Positions 13,090 through 21,097 of a DNA stretch of 64,000 bases are shown here, piece by piece. The DNA is from Zhouia amylolytica. GTDB taxonomy: Bacteria > Bacteroidota > Bacteroidia > Flavobacteriales > Flavobacteriaceae. Location of the stretch: the NCBI RefSeq assembly GCF_900116365.1, contig NZ_FPAG01000004.1:62001-126000 (forward strand), written 5' to 3'. The number at the start of each line of letters is the position of its first letter. Within the stretch, counting starts at the first letter, position 1. The notes below the pieces were generated by a model. It was not told where the DNA came from, did no database searches, and was given only the letters and a program-made list of their open reading frames with translations. A program made the translations under genes and the position numbers.

Positions 13090-13108
13090 ATGTTGTTGTT
13101 TTCTGATA

Positions 13109-13116
13109 CAAAAGTA
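13109..13116 (-). promoter_or_regulatory. -7 promoter element of hdc
   Basis: TACTTTTG on the minus strand fits TAnnTTTG and lies 20 bp upstream of the hdc start codon. The TTG expected at -33 is not present, so activator help may be needed (inference). Confidence 0.5.
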
Positions 13117-13127
13117 CTTATATAAAA

Positions 13128-13145
13128 ATATATTTTAAAATATAT
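13128..13145. promoter_or_regulatory. 18-bp AT-only palindrome in the hdc/lrp intergenic region
   Basis: ATATATTTTAAAATATAT is a perfect palindrome. It lies upstream of the hdc -7 element, in the position of its -33 region. AT-rich palindromes like this fit Lrp-family binding, and it may be the second site of a pair with the one at 13184. Confidence 0.45.
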
Positions 13146-13167
13146 GCTTTAATAAGGAAAATAAACC

Positions 13168-13175
13168 TATATTTG
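13168..13175 (+). promoter_or_regulatory. -7 promoter element of the Lrp/AsnC gene
   Basis: TATATTTG matches TAnnTTTG exactly. It places the transcription start at about 13182, so the palindrome at 13184-13200 would sit at or just after the start point, the usual arrangement for autorepression. Confidence 0.55.
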
Positions 13176-13183
13176 ATGTATAT

Positions 13184-13200
13184 ACAGAATATTATTCTGT
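13184..13200. promoter_or_regulatory. Lrp-type operator
   Basis: ACAGAATA-T-TATTCTGT is a perfect 8-bp inverted repeat. Its inner 15 bases (13185-13199) fit every position of the E. coli Lrp consensus YAGHAWATTWTDCTR. It lies 40 bp ahead of an Lrp/AsnC gene and between it and hdc. Confidence 0.75.
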
Positions 13201-13239
13201 TGCATATGATTCTAAAAGCCATCCTTAGAAAAAAACACT

Positions 13240-13707
13240 ATGATTTCATTAGACGCTATAGATATTCAGCTCCTAGAAGCCTTACAAAAAGACGCTAAAC
13301 AGTCCGTGAAACAACTGGCCGAACAAGTAAACTTATCGGTAACTCCCGTTCATGAGCGAATTAAAAAAATGGAAAACAGTGGACTTATAAAAGAATATGT
13401 AGCTGTCATTGACCCCGATCTTTTAGGGAAAAATTTGGTCGCTTATTGCCAGGTGACACTGGTGCGACATAAAGAAGAACAGTTCCAGGAATTTGAAGCC
13501 TATATGAATACCCTCGATGAAGTGATGGAGGTTTCCTATGTAGCAGGAAATTACGATTTTTTAATCAAGGTGCTTTTAAGGGATATGGATGAGTTTCAAT
13601 ACTTCATCCTTCATAAATTGTCTAAACTGGAGGTTATATCAAATATACAGAGCTCATTCGTAATTAAAAGTTTTAAAAATAATTCAGCCATTAAAATTCG
13701 AAAATAA
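13240..13707 (+). CDS. Lrp/AsnC-family transcriptional regulator
   Basis: A 155-residue protein with the family's usual two parts: N-terminal winged HTH (DIQLLEALQKDAKQSVKQLA then LSVTPVHERIKKMENSGLI) and C-terminal RAM ligand-binding domain (about 65-150). These regulators form dimers to octamers and respond to amino acids. Its divergent placement from the histidine decarboxylase and the operator between them make it the likely regulator of hdc and of itself, perhaps with histidine or another amino acid as effector (inference). Confidence 0.92.
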   Translation: MISLDAIDIQLLEALQKDAKQSVKQLAEQVNLSVTPVHERIKKMENSGLIKEYVAVIDPDLLGKNLVAYCQVTLVRHKEEQFQEFEAYMNTLDEVMEVSYVAGNYDFLIKVLLRDMDEFQYFILHKLSKLEVISNIQSSFVIKSFKNNSAIKIRK

Positions 13708-13728
13708 GTAGGGATTTATTAGTAATAA

Positions 13729-14235
13729 TTAGTTCCTGTTCTTTAAATGTCGCATTATGTTTTCTAATTGATGTGAGTGCCGTTGGGTATGAATACTTAT
13801 GAAATAGAGCCACTCATACCTTGTTAGATATCCAAAGGTTGGTAATTCCATTTCCAGGCATAACAGTTTTAAATCCTTGGATTTTATCGAATTCAAATGT
13901 TTTTCTTTGATGTCTTCCAGTTGCTGGGTAATAATGTCAATCTTGTACTCCTTTAATGATGGTACTATAAAATCAGGCGCTTCCATTTTTAGCGTATAGT
14001 CCAAGAATAGATTCTTTAGATCCAATACCTTTTCGTCCTCTTTACGATTGGTTGCTGCAACATTCTTATCTGGAAGTTGATCAGTGCTTTTTATGATATG
14101 CTGCGCTACCTGGCCGGCTGTCCAACTTCCTTTAAAAGGAATTTTATTCAGGGAGGCATTATCAAAGCTTTGTACCGTTTCAATAAAATTGTCAAACTGT
14201 GTCTGTAAATTGCTTTTTAGGTTTAAAATAGTCAT
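13729..14235 (-). CDS. DinB-superfamily protein
   Basis: 168 residues, four-helix DinB/YfiT-like fold. The three metal-site histidines expected are in WTAGQVAQHIIKS (His about 46) and in the C-terminal ISIHTQRHSHQLENIMRHL. Members are metal-binding, often thiol-dependent transferases or hydrolases; no substrate can be assigned. It is divergent from the GlxA-type regulator with 119 bp between. Confidence 0.82.
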   Translation of the reverse strand: MTILNLKSNLQTQFDNFIETVQSFDNASLNKIPFKGSWTAGQVAQHIIKSTDQLPDKNVAATNRKEDEKVLDLKNLFLDYTLKMEAPDFIVPSLKEYKIDIITQQLEDIKEKHLNSIKSKDLKLLCLEMELPTFGYLTRYEWLYFISIHTQRHSHQLENIMRHLKNRN

Positions 14236-14305
14236 GATTCTTCTTTTAAGTAAAAGTGTAAAGAAATGAGTAGAAATAAGGAGGGGGTAAATGCCTGTTT
14301 TAGGG

Positions 14306-14336
14306 TTGTTCTCGCCAGTAATTAATACTATATTTA
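14306..14336 (+). promoter_or_regulatory. promoter of the GlxA-type regulator
   Basis: TTG (14306-14308), 20-bp spacer, TATATTTA (14329-14336, 7 of 8 to the flavobacterial -7). The predicted start is about 12 bp before the ATG at 14355. Confidence 0.55.
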
Positions 14337-14354
14337 TAGTCTTAATACCATGAA

Positions 14355-15323
14355 ATGAAAAGAGTTAGCATCTTTACCCCGGAAACTGCCGTTCCTTCAG
14401 CGGTATCAGGACCTCGATATGTTTTTACCACGGCCAATCAATTTTTGAGGGCCTCTGGCAAGCCACCGCTTTTTGATGTGAAATTGGTCGGTTGTAAGAA
14501 AGAAGTAAAATTACAGGAAGGAGTCTTTACCGTATCTGTAGATCAAACGATAGACCAGGTTACTTCAACAGATCTTGTAATAATCCCAGCTCTTTTTGGC
14601 GATATGAAGAAGGCGGTCGCACTCAATAAAGATGCTATTCCATGGATTGTTGAGCAGCACACCAATGGGGCTGAGATTGCTTCTCTCTGTGTTGGCGCAT
14701 TTCTATTAGCTGCCTCAGGACTCCTGGATGGTAAAAAATGTTCTACCCATTGGGCGTATTATAACGAGTTTCAACATGCCTTTCCTCAGGTGGAGTTGGC
14801 CGAAGGATGTGTGATAACAGAAGATGCAGGGATTTACTCAAGTGGTGGCGCAAATTCTTTGTGGAATTTATTGTTGTACCTCTTGGAAAAATATACGGAT
14901 AGAGATACAGCAATATTAGCTTCTAAATATTTTGCAATTGATATCGATAGAAATAGTCAATCGGCATTTACAATTTTTAAAGGACAAAAAGAGCATAATG
15001 ACAACGATGTCTTGAGAATTCAAGAGTATTTGGAAAAAAATTACAAGGATAAAATTACTATAGATGAATTGGCCGACCTGGGGGCGATGAGCAGACGAAG
15101 TTTCGAACGGCGGTTTAAGAAGGCTACAAAAAACACAGCGATAGAATACCTTCAAAGGGTTAAAATAGAAGCCGCTAAACGTGATTTTGAAAGCACTAGA
15201 AAAAATGTAAACGATGTAATGTACGATGTAGGGTATACAGATAGCAAGGCCTTCAGAACGGTGTTTAAAAGGTTAACCGGGTTAACTCCAATTGCCTACA
15301 GAAATAAATATAGTAAAATGTAA
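14355..15323 (+). CDS. GlxA-type AraC regulator with DJ-1/PfpI domain
   Basis: A 322-residue protein. The N-terminal class-I glutamine amidotransferase-like (DJ-1/PfpI) domain spans about 1-190 with the nucleophile-elbow Cys in IASLCVGAFLLAASG; the C-terminal AraC HTH pair spans about 220-320 (ITIDELADLGAMSRRSFERR and second helix pair ending GLTPIAYRNKY). The usual acid residue near the elbow is not obvious, so the domain is more likely a ligand sensor than an enzyme. Family members regulate amino-acid or amine catabolism. The divergent DinB gene is a candidate target. Confidence 0.88.
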   Translation: MKRVSIFTPETAVPSAVSGPRYVFTTANQFLRASGKPPLFDVKLVGCKKEVKLQEGVFTVSVDQTIDQVTSTDLVIIPALFGDMKKAVALNKDAIPWIVEQHTNGAEIASLCVGAFLLAASGLLDGKKCSTHWAYYNEFQHAFPQVELAEGCVITEDAGIYSSGGANSLWNLLLYLLEKYTDRDTAILASKYFAIDIDRNSQSAFTIFKGQKEHNDNDVLRIQEYLEKNYKDKITIDELADLGAMSRRSFERRFKKATKNTAIEYLQRVKIEAAKRDFESTRKNVNDVMYDVGYTDSKAFRTVFKRLTGLTPIAYRNKYSKM

Positions 15324-15405
15324 AAAGCTAACTCTTGTTTAAAAAAATGAACAAAAATCAGTATTTTAAATCTCAGATTTAAAAGCCCTTTATCAAAAAA
15401 GCCAT

Positions 15406-16731
15406 ATGCAGAATAAGCTCTTAAATATTGATGTCCAAAATGTTGTACTTATTATAATAGGGTTTGTACTTGTTACTTCAGTAAGATCTCAAGCCGGGGT
15501 GACCACATTTGAAAATGCCTTGAATAAACTTCCGGGGATTCATTTTGAAAAAGTTACAGAAAAGGATCCTTCTGTTCAGGTTTATGAGCTTAAAATAAGG
15601 CAACCCCTGGATCATAATGATACCCTTAAAGGTTTTTTTGAGCAAAAGGTAATAGTACGTCATCGTGGTTTCGATAATCCCACCCTAATGAGTACACAGG
15701 GATATGGCCTATACAGGGAGTCTAATGAGTTGGAAAAAATTTACGATGCGAATCATATAAATGTAGAGCATCGTTTTTATGGAGCCTCTGTGCCTTCCGA
15801 AAAGCCTTGGCAGTATTTAACAGTTGAACAAGCCGTAGCAGATTTACATGCCATCAGGCAGTTGTTTAAGAAAGTTTACAATAATACATGGATTAGCACA
15901 GGAATTAGTAAAGGGGGGCAATTAACACTTTTCTACAGGTATTTTTATCCTGAAGATGTCGATGTCTCGATACCTTATGTTACGCCTATCAATAATGGTC
16001 TGAAGGATGAACGAATATATAAATTCTTAGACACCATCGGAACCAAAGAGTGCAGGAATAAAATAAAAGATTTTCAACTTTTTTTGTTGAAAAATAAGGC
16101 ACCTATTCTTGAACGGTTAAGGTGGTATTCGATGGGAGCTCAGTTAACTTACGATTATTTGGGATCGCTGGATTTGGCATACGAATATGCAGTGTTAGAA
16201 TATTCCTTTTCCTTTTGGCAATCGGGGTTTACTTGCAATACTATTCCGGTTTATGATAATCTGGAGAGGGTAACCGAGCATTTTTTGGCAGTTTCAAACA
16301 TCGGGTTCTATAGCGATAAAACAATGGAAAAATTTGCCCCACATTATTATCAGTCAGCTACACAGTTGGGGTATTATGGTTACGATGTTAAGCCTTTTAA
16401 AGAGTACTTGGACTATTTTGAAGATGACCCCTCTGCAGTTTTTGTGCCTAAAAAGTTAAAAAATATAGTCTTCTCAAACGAACTTAATAAGAAACTGCTA
16501 AAGTGGTTGTCTAAAGAAGGGAGTAATATTATTTATATCTATGGAGGTTCTGATACCTGGAGTGCTAATATGGTAATTCCTTCTGGAAAGGTAAATGCAA
16601 AATCGTTTGTTATTCCTAACGAAGATCATTATGGGGCAAGGGTTAAAAATATGAGTCCTGAAATGAAGTTGAAGTTTGCAGCCTTAATGGAAGAATGGAC
16701 AGGTCTTAAAGCAGACCTGTCAAAACTTTAA
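15406..16731 (+). CDS. secreted S37-family (PS-10-like) serine peptidase
   Basis: 441 residues, N-terminal hydrophobic signal segment (about 12-28). Alpha/beta-hydrolase fold with NVEHRFYGASVPS and the nucleophile Ser in STGISKGGQLTLFYRYFYP, which matches the Streptomyces tripeptidyl aminopeptidase S37 pattern and is related to S28. The acid is probably the Asp in YGGSDTWSA and the His that in NEDHYGARV near the C-terminus. It likely trims short peptides from oligopeptides in the periplasm or outside. It converges on riboflavin synthase with only 4 bp between the stops. Confidence 0.83.
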   Translation: MQNKLLNIDVQNVVLIIIGFVLVTSVRSQAGVTTFENALNKLPGIHFEKVTEKDPSVQVYELKIRQPLDHNDTLKGFFEQKVIVRHRGFDNPTLMSTQGYGLYRESNELEKIYDANHINVEHRFYGASVPSEKPWQYLTVEQAVADLHAIRQLFKKVYNNTWISTGISKGGQLTLFYRYFYPEDVDVSIPYVTPINNGLKDERIYKFLDTIGTKECRNKIKDFQLFLLKNKAPILERLRWYSMGAQLTYDYLGSLDLAYEYAVLEYSFSFWQSGFTCNTIPVYDNLERVTEHFLAVSNIGFYSDKTMEKFAPHYYQSATQLGYYGYDVKPFKEYLDYFEDDPSAVFVPKKLKNIVFSNELNKKLLKWLSKEGSNIIYIYGGSDTWSANMVIPSGKVNAKSFVIPNEDHYGARVKNMSPEMKLKFAALMEEWTGLKADLSKL

Positions 16732-16735
16732 TCGA

Positions 16736-17323
16736 TTAACTTATTTCATGTAAACGCTTAACGTATTTCCCTATCACATCAAATTCCAGGTTCACCGTAC
16801 TGCCTTTTTGATAGTTTTTAAAGTTGGTGTGTTCGTAGGTATAAGGAATGATTGCAACGCTAAAACTGTTTTTTCCCGAATCAACAACTGTTAAACTGGT
16901 GCCGTCAATAGTGATAGAGCCTTTTTCGATCGTCACATTATTGGTTTTAGGGTCATATTCAAAAGTAAAACGCCAACTACCATTTTCATTAACTATATCT
17001 ACACAAGTGCCCGTTTGGTCAACATGTCCCTGGACAATATGGCCATCGAGTCGATCCCCAAGTTTCATTGCGCGTTCCAAATTAACCGAATGCCCGACCC
17101 CCAGGGTGCCTAAGTTGCTTTTGTCAAGCGTTTCTTTTATCGCTGTTACCGTATACTCATCATGGTCTATGGCAACTACCGTCAGGCAAACACCGTTGTG
17201 TGAAACGCTTTGATCTATCTTCAATTCAGGAGTCATTTTACTGCTCACAGTAATGTGTAAGTTGTCGTTTTCTTTACGTAAGTTTTTAATTACTCCCAAT
17301 TCTTCTACAATTCCAGTAAACAT
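16736..17323 (-). CDS. ribE: riboflavin synthase alpha chain
   Basis: 195 residues, the normal length. Two lumazine-binding barrels in tandem: the first starts with MFTGIVEELG and contains SHNGVCLTV, the second contains GHIVQGHVDQTG and IDGTSLTVV. It dismutates two 6,7-dimethyl-8-ribityllumazine molecules to riboflavin and the pyrimidinedione; active as a trimer in the cytosol. A -7-like TACCTTTG lies on the minus strand at 17375-17382. No FMN riboswitch-like leader is visible in the 116-bp gap to pdxA. Confidence 0.96.
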   Translation of the reverse strand: MFTGIVEELGVIKNLRKENDNLHITVSSKMTPELKIDQSVSHNGVCLTVVAIDHDEYTVTAIKETLDKSNLGTLGVGHSVNLERAMKLGDRLDGHIVQGHVDQTGTCVDIVNENGSWRFTFEYDPKTNNVTIEKGSITIDGTSLTVVDSGKNSFSVAIIPYTYEHTNFKNYQKGSTVNLEFDVIGKYVKRLHEIS

Positions 17324-17439
17324 ATTAGAACGAATTAATTAATTTTGTTTTCTATAGCTCGTGCTTTTTCTAAGGCAAAGGTACTATAATGTGTCGCTAA
17401 AAAGAAAAGAAAGCGCAGCGTGCTGTATAAAATGAATTT

Positions 17440-18489
17440 ATGATGAAGAAAGAATCTTTAATAAAAGTAGGGATCTCTGTCGGAGATCTTAACGGAATAG
17501 GAGTTGAAATAATATTAAAAACCTTTGAAGATGCAAGAATGCTTGAGTTTTGCACCCCAATTATTTTTGGGTCGACTAAAAGCTTGTCATTCCAGCGTAA
17601 ATACTTTAAGATCCAGGCTAATTATAATGGGGTTGATAATGTAGATCAGGCGGTAGAAGGAAAGCTCAATGTAGTGAATGTCTGGAAAGATTCTCCAAAT
17701 GTTGAATATGGTAAGGAGACCAAAGAAGGAGGGAAATACGCTTTTCTTTCTTTGAAAGCTGCAACCGCTGCACTTAAAGCCGATAAAATAGATGTATTGG
17801 TTACGGCTCCTATCAATAAACATAATATCCAGTCAAAGGATTTTAAATTTCCAGGGCATACCGATTATCTTGCTAAAGAACTGGAAGGTGACTCTTTGAT
17901 GTTTATGGTTTCGGATGAATTAAAAGTGGGTCTGCTAACAGATCATGTGCCGGTAACAGAGGTGAGTAAGCATATAACCCCTGAACTGATTAAAAAGAAA
18001 GTATTTAAAATTAATGAATCTTTGATACAGGATTTTAAAATCAGAAAACCTAAAATTGCTGTTTTGGGAATCAATCCACATGCTGGAGATCATGGGGTTA
18101 TCGGGAAGGAAGATGATGCGGTGTTAAGGCCAACTATAAAAGAAATCCACGAAAGCGGAATATTGGTATACGGACCCTATGCTGCAGATAGCTTTTTCGC
18201 TACTGGGGCTCATAAAAAGTTTGATGCCGTACTTGCTTCGTATCACGATCAAGGCTTAATTCCATTTAAAACCCTGGCTTTCGGTCATGGAGTTAATTAC
18301 ACTGCAGGACTTAGTAAAGTGAGAACATCTCCCGATCATGGAACAGGTTACGATATTGCCGGAAAAGGTGAGGCAGACCCAGCCTCGTTCAAAGAAGCAT
18401 TGTTTACTGCGATACATATTTTTAAGAATCGGTTGGAATATAAAGAGATAACTTCAAACCCTCTAAAAAAGCTATCTTCTAAATTATAA
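17440..18489 (+). CDS. pdxA: 4-hydroxythreonine-4-phosphate dehydrogenase
   Basis: 349 residues. PdxA oxidises 4-phosphohydroxy-L-threonine on the DXP-dependent route to pyridoxal phosphate. Visible marks: GISVGDLNGIGVE at the start, the metal-site His in FPGHTDYLAKEL and in SYHDQGLIPFK, and RTSPDHGTGYDIAGKG near the C-terminus. Either of two adjacent ATGs (17440, 17443) may be used. It sits just ahead of the yceD-rpmF group in the same direction; a separate promoter lies between them. Confidence 0.96.
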   Translation: MMKKESLIKVGISVGDLNGIGVEIILKTFEDARMLEFCTPIIFGSTKSLSFQRKYFKIQANYNGVDNVDQAVEGKLNVVNVWKDSPNVEYGKETKEGGKYAFLSLKAATAALKADKIDVLVTAPINKHNIQSKDFKFPGHTDYLAKELEGDSLMFMVSDELKVGLLTDHVPVTEVSKHITPELIKKKVFKINESLIQDFKIRKPKIAVLGINPHAGDHGVIGKEDDAVLRPTIKEIHESGILVYGPYAADSFFATGAHKKFDAVLASYHDQGLIPFKTLAFGHGVNYTAGLSKVRTSPDHGTGYDIAGKGEADPASFKEALFTAIHIFKNRLEYKEITSNPLKKLSSKL

Positions 18490-18512
18490 ACAAAAAAATG
18501 TTGATAACATTA

Positions 18513-18540
18513 TTGTCGTAAATAAAAATTTATATCTTTG
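18513..18540 (+). promoter_or_regulatory. promoter of the yceD-rpmF group
   Basis: TTG (18513-18515), 17-bp spacer, TATCTTTG (18533-18540), an exact -7. The transcription start would be about 18547, followed by a real Shine-Dalgarno (GGAGG, 18556-18561) before the ATG at 18570, which is unusual in this window. Confidence 0.75.
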
Positions 18541-18569
18541 CACTCCCGAAAATTGTCGGAGGTAAACTG

Positions 18570-19115
18570 ATGTCTAAAATGAAGAAGTTCAAGGAGTTTG
18601 ATATTCCATTTGTTGGATTAAAGGAGGCTAAGCATCAGTTCGATTATAAAATTGAAAATGCGTTCTTTGAAGCTTTTAATTATGATGAGTTCAATAATGC
18701 CGATATAAAGGTAGATATTGTACTTGACAAAAAAAGCAATATGCTGGAGCTGGACTTTAAAGCAAAAGGTACAGTGAATGTAAATTGTGATTTGTCAAAT
18801 GAGCCATTTGATCTTCCCGTAAAAGGGAAATTACATTTGGTTGTGAAGCATGGAGAAGAATACAATGATGAAGATGAAGAGTTGTTGATTATTCCTCATG
18901 GGGAACATCAAATAAATGTGGCTCAATATATATATGAGATGATTGTGTTAGCTGTCCCTGCTAAAAGGGTGCATCCGGGTATTGAGGATGGAACATTATC
19001 ATCGGATATAATTGAAAAGCTGGAAGAATTAAAGCCTAAAGAAGAAAAAAGTAACAATAATAACGAAACGGATCCTCGTTGGGATACTTTAAAAAAGCTA
19101 TTAACGGATAAATAA
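18570..19115 (+). CDS. YceD/DUF177 family protein
   Basis: 181 residues. It matches the DUF177 (YceD/Rlp) family, nearly always encoded directly before rpmF, as here (9-bp gap). The family has been linked to 23S rRNA accumulation and large-subunit assembly. Features: NVNCDLSNEPFDLPVKGKL in place of the CxRC-type patch, and an acidic stretch (about 95-101). The Lys/Glu/Asn-rich tail (about 155-175) is low complexity. Confidence 0.9.
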   Translation: MSKMKKFKEFDIPFVGLKEAKHQFDYKIENAFFEAFNYDEFNNADIKVDIVLDKKSNMLELDFKAKGTVNVNCDLSNEPFDLPVKGKLHLVVKHGEEYNDEDEELLIIPHGEHQINVAQYIYEMIVLAVPAKRVHPGIEDGTLSSDIIEKLEELKPKEEKSNNNNETDPRWDTLKKLLTDK

Positions 19116-19124
19116 GATTGAAAA

Positions 19125-19322
19125 ATGGCACATCCTAAAAGAAGACAGTCAAGCACTAGAAGAGATAAGAGAAGAACGCACTATAAAGCGACAGCTCCTC
19201 AGATTGCTGTAGATAAAACAACTGGTGAATCTCACCTATACCACAGAGCTCACTGGCATGAAGGTAAGCTTTACTACAGAGGAAAAGTGTTAATCGACAA
19301 TACAACTGAAGAAGTTGCATAA
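19125..19322 (+). CDS. rpmF: 50S ribosomal protein bL32
   Basis: 65 residues, [20 protein letters not shown] at the N-terminus. It lacks the Cys pairs of zinc-binding L32 proteins. It sits between yceD and fabH, the conserved rpmF-fatty-acid order, and is followed by a terminator hairpin. Confidence 0.97.
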   Translation: MAHPKRRQSSTRRDKRRTHYKATAPQIAVDKTTGESHLYHRAHWHEGKLYYRGKVLIDNTTEEVA

Positions 19323-19344
19323 GGCAATTTCATAGAGAACTACG

Positions 19345-19376
19345 AACTCTCACTCTAAAGGTGAGAGTTTTTTTTG
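19345..19376 (+). terminator. terminator after rpmF
   Basis: AACTCTCAC / GTGAGAGTT stem (19345-19353 with 19361-19369), then eight T. It separates the ribosomal unit from fabH-accB-accC. Confidence 0.9.
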
Positions 19377-19428
19377 TTGAAAAACTTTTCTAAAAGTTAA
19401 AATCAACCTATTTTGCAATAAAAATTGA

Positions 19429-19471
19429 GCAAAAATTAGTATTTTAAACCAATTTTTGCACATTTTTGCAC
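19429..19471. promoter_or_regulatory. inverted repeat and tandem TTTTTGCAC copies upstream of fabH
   Basis: GCAAAAATT (19429-19437) and AATTTTTGC (19451-19459) are perfect inverted arms 13 bp apart, and TTTTTGCAC is repeated at 19453-19461 and 19463-19471, one helical turn apart. The block lies 24 bp before the fabH ATG and is a candidate operator for a lipid-synthesis regulator. No regulator gene is adjacent. Confidence 0.45.
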
Positions 19472-19494
19472 GTTTAGTAATATAAAACTGTGTT

Positions 19495-20484
19495 ATGAGT
19501 AAAATAACAGCAGCCATTACAGCTGTAGGAGCATATTTGCCGGAGCACGTGTTAACTAACAAGATGTTAGAAGAGATGGTTGACACAAATGACGAATGGA
19601 TAACCACCAGAACCGGTATTAAAGAAAGGCGCATACTTAAGGAAGAAGGTAAAGGAACCTCTTTTCTAGCCATTAAAGCCGCTGAAGACCTTATTCAGAA
19701 AAAAGGCTTAAACCCCGAAGAAATTGATTTAGTTTTAGTAGCTACAGCTACACCAGATCTTCCAGTAGCTTCAACTGCTGCATATGTAGCCTCTAATATA
19801 GGTGCTACTAATGCTTTTGCATACGATTTGCAAGCCGCTTGTTCAAGTTTCCTTTATGGAATGTCTACGGCAGCTAGCTATATTGAAGCAGGAAGATATA
19901 AAAAAGTACTATTAATAGGAGCCGATAAAATGTCTTCTATTATTGACTATACAGACCGCGCAACATGTATCATTTTTGGTGATGGTGCGGGAGCTGTTTT
20001 GTTCGAACCAAACGAAGAAGGTCTCGGATTACAGGATGAATATTTAAGAAGTGACGGCCAGGGTCGCGACTTCTTGAGAATTGAGGCAGGAGGATCAATC
20101 CTACCCGCATCGGAAGAAACCGTTAAGAATAAGCAACACTACGTTTTTCAGGACGGAAAGACAGTGTTTAAATTTGCTGTTTCTAATATGGCTGATGTAT
20201 CTGCTAAAATAATGGAACGAAACAACCTTACGAAAGAGGATGTTCAATGGTTGGTGCCACATCAGGCGAATATGCGTATTATTAATGCTACAGCCAGCCG
20301 AATGGGAGTCGATGAATCAAAGGTGATGATAAATATCGATAAGTATGGAAATACTACTTCCGCAACCCTTCCGTTATTACTCAATGATTATGAGAATCAA
20401 TTGAAAAAAGGAGATAACCTGGTTTTTGCTGCCTTTGGTGGTGGATTTACCTGGGGATCGATTTATTTAAAATGGGCATATTAA
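19495..20484 (+). CDS. fabH: beta-ketoacyl-ACP synthase III
   Basis: 329 residues. It condenses acetyl-CoA (or branched acyl-CoA) with malonyl-ACP to start fatty-acid synthesis. The Cys-His-Asn triad is complete: Cys116 in LQAACSSF, His256 in VPHQANMR, Asn286 in KYGNTTSA. DEWITTRTGIKERR near the N-terminus is the CoA-side signature. It starts the fabH-accB-accC group after the rpmF terminator. Confidence 0.97.
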   Translation: MSKITAAITAVGAYLPEHVLTNKMLEEMVDTNDEWITTRTGIKERRILKEEGKGTSFLAIKAAEDLIQKKGLNPEEIDLVLVATATPDLPVASTAAYVASNIGATNAFAYDLQAACSSFLYGMSTAASYIEAGRYKKVLLIGADKMSSIIDYTDRATCIIFGDGAGAVLFEPNEEGLGLQDEYLRSDGQGRDFLRIEAGGSILPASEETVKNKQHYVFQDGKTVFKFAVSNMADVSAKIMERNNLTKEDVQWLVPHQANMRIINATASRMGVDESKVMINIDKYGNTTSATLPLLLNDYENQLKKGDNLVFAAFGGGFTWGSIYLKWAY

Positions 20485-20520
20485 TTCTAATAACAACTAG
20501 AAACTAACAAAACCTACGTC

Positions 20521-21021
20521 ATGGAGTTAAAAGATATTCAAAACTTAATTAAATTCGTAGCCAAGTCCGGTGCAAGTGAAGTAAAACTTGAGATGGACGA
20601 TGTTAAGATTACTATTAAAACAGGATCTGAAGAAAAAGGAGAGACTACCATCGTTCAGCAAGTTCCAATGGGAGCTCATCATGTGCCACAACCACATGCG
20701 CCTGTAGCTCAGCCGGCTGCAACAGCACCAGCTGTACCAGCACCAGCTGCAACGGATAAAAAGGAAGAAGAGAATAGTAAGTATATTACCGTGAAATCAC
20801 CGATTATCGGAACTTTCTACAGAAAACCTTCTCCAGATAAACCAGCTTTCGTAGAGGTTGGAGATTCAATTGGTAAAGGAGATGTGCTTTGTGTGATTGA
20901 AGCAATGAAACTTTTCAACGAAATCGAATCTGAAGTGTCTGGAAAGATTGTAAAAGTATTGGTTGACGATTCTTCACCTGTAGAATTTGATCAACCATTG
21001 TTTTTAGTAGACCCTTCATAA
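20521..21021 (+). CDS. accB: biotin carboxyl carrier protein of acetyl-CoA carboxylase
   Basis: 166 residues. N-terminal helical part (1-40), a Pro/Ala-rich swinging linker (about 52-78), then the biotinyl domain (about 88-164) with biotinylated Lys130 in CVIEAMKLFNE. It carries the carboxyl group between AccC and the carboxyltransferase. Confidence 0.97.
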   Translation: MELKDIQNLIKFVAKSGASEVKLEMDDVKITIKTGSEEKGETTIVQQVPMGAHHVPQPHAPVAQPAATAPAVPAPAATDKKEEENSKYITVKSPIIGTFYRKPSPDKPAFVEVGDSIGKGDVLCVIEAMKLFNEIESEVSGKIVKVLVDDSSPVEFDQPLFLVDPS

Positions 21022-21097
21022 TAGTTAAATCACAATTCCCAAACTCCAGATCCCAAATTTTTGGAATTTGATTTTTGAGATTTAAAATTTGAACACT

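Noticed and set aside
15351-15370. ACAAAAATCAGTATTTTAAA upstream of the S37 peptidase resembles 19429-19448 upstream of fabH (18 of 20)
   Set aside because: Both are AT-rich. Matches of this quality are expected by chance in 64 kb of such DNA, and no functional link between the two genes is apparent.
17324-17439. Possible FMN riboswitch or shared regulator site between ribE and pdxA
   Set aside because: The 116-bp gap has no conserved FMN-element bases or multi-helix fold; only -7-like elements were found.
19350-19673. A 107-codon minus-strand frame across the fabH promoter
   Set aside because: It is antisense to the rpmF terminator, the promoter and the fabH start, and has no family-like sequence.
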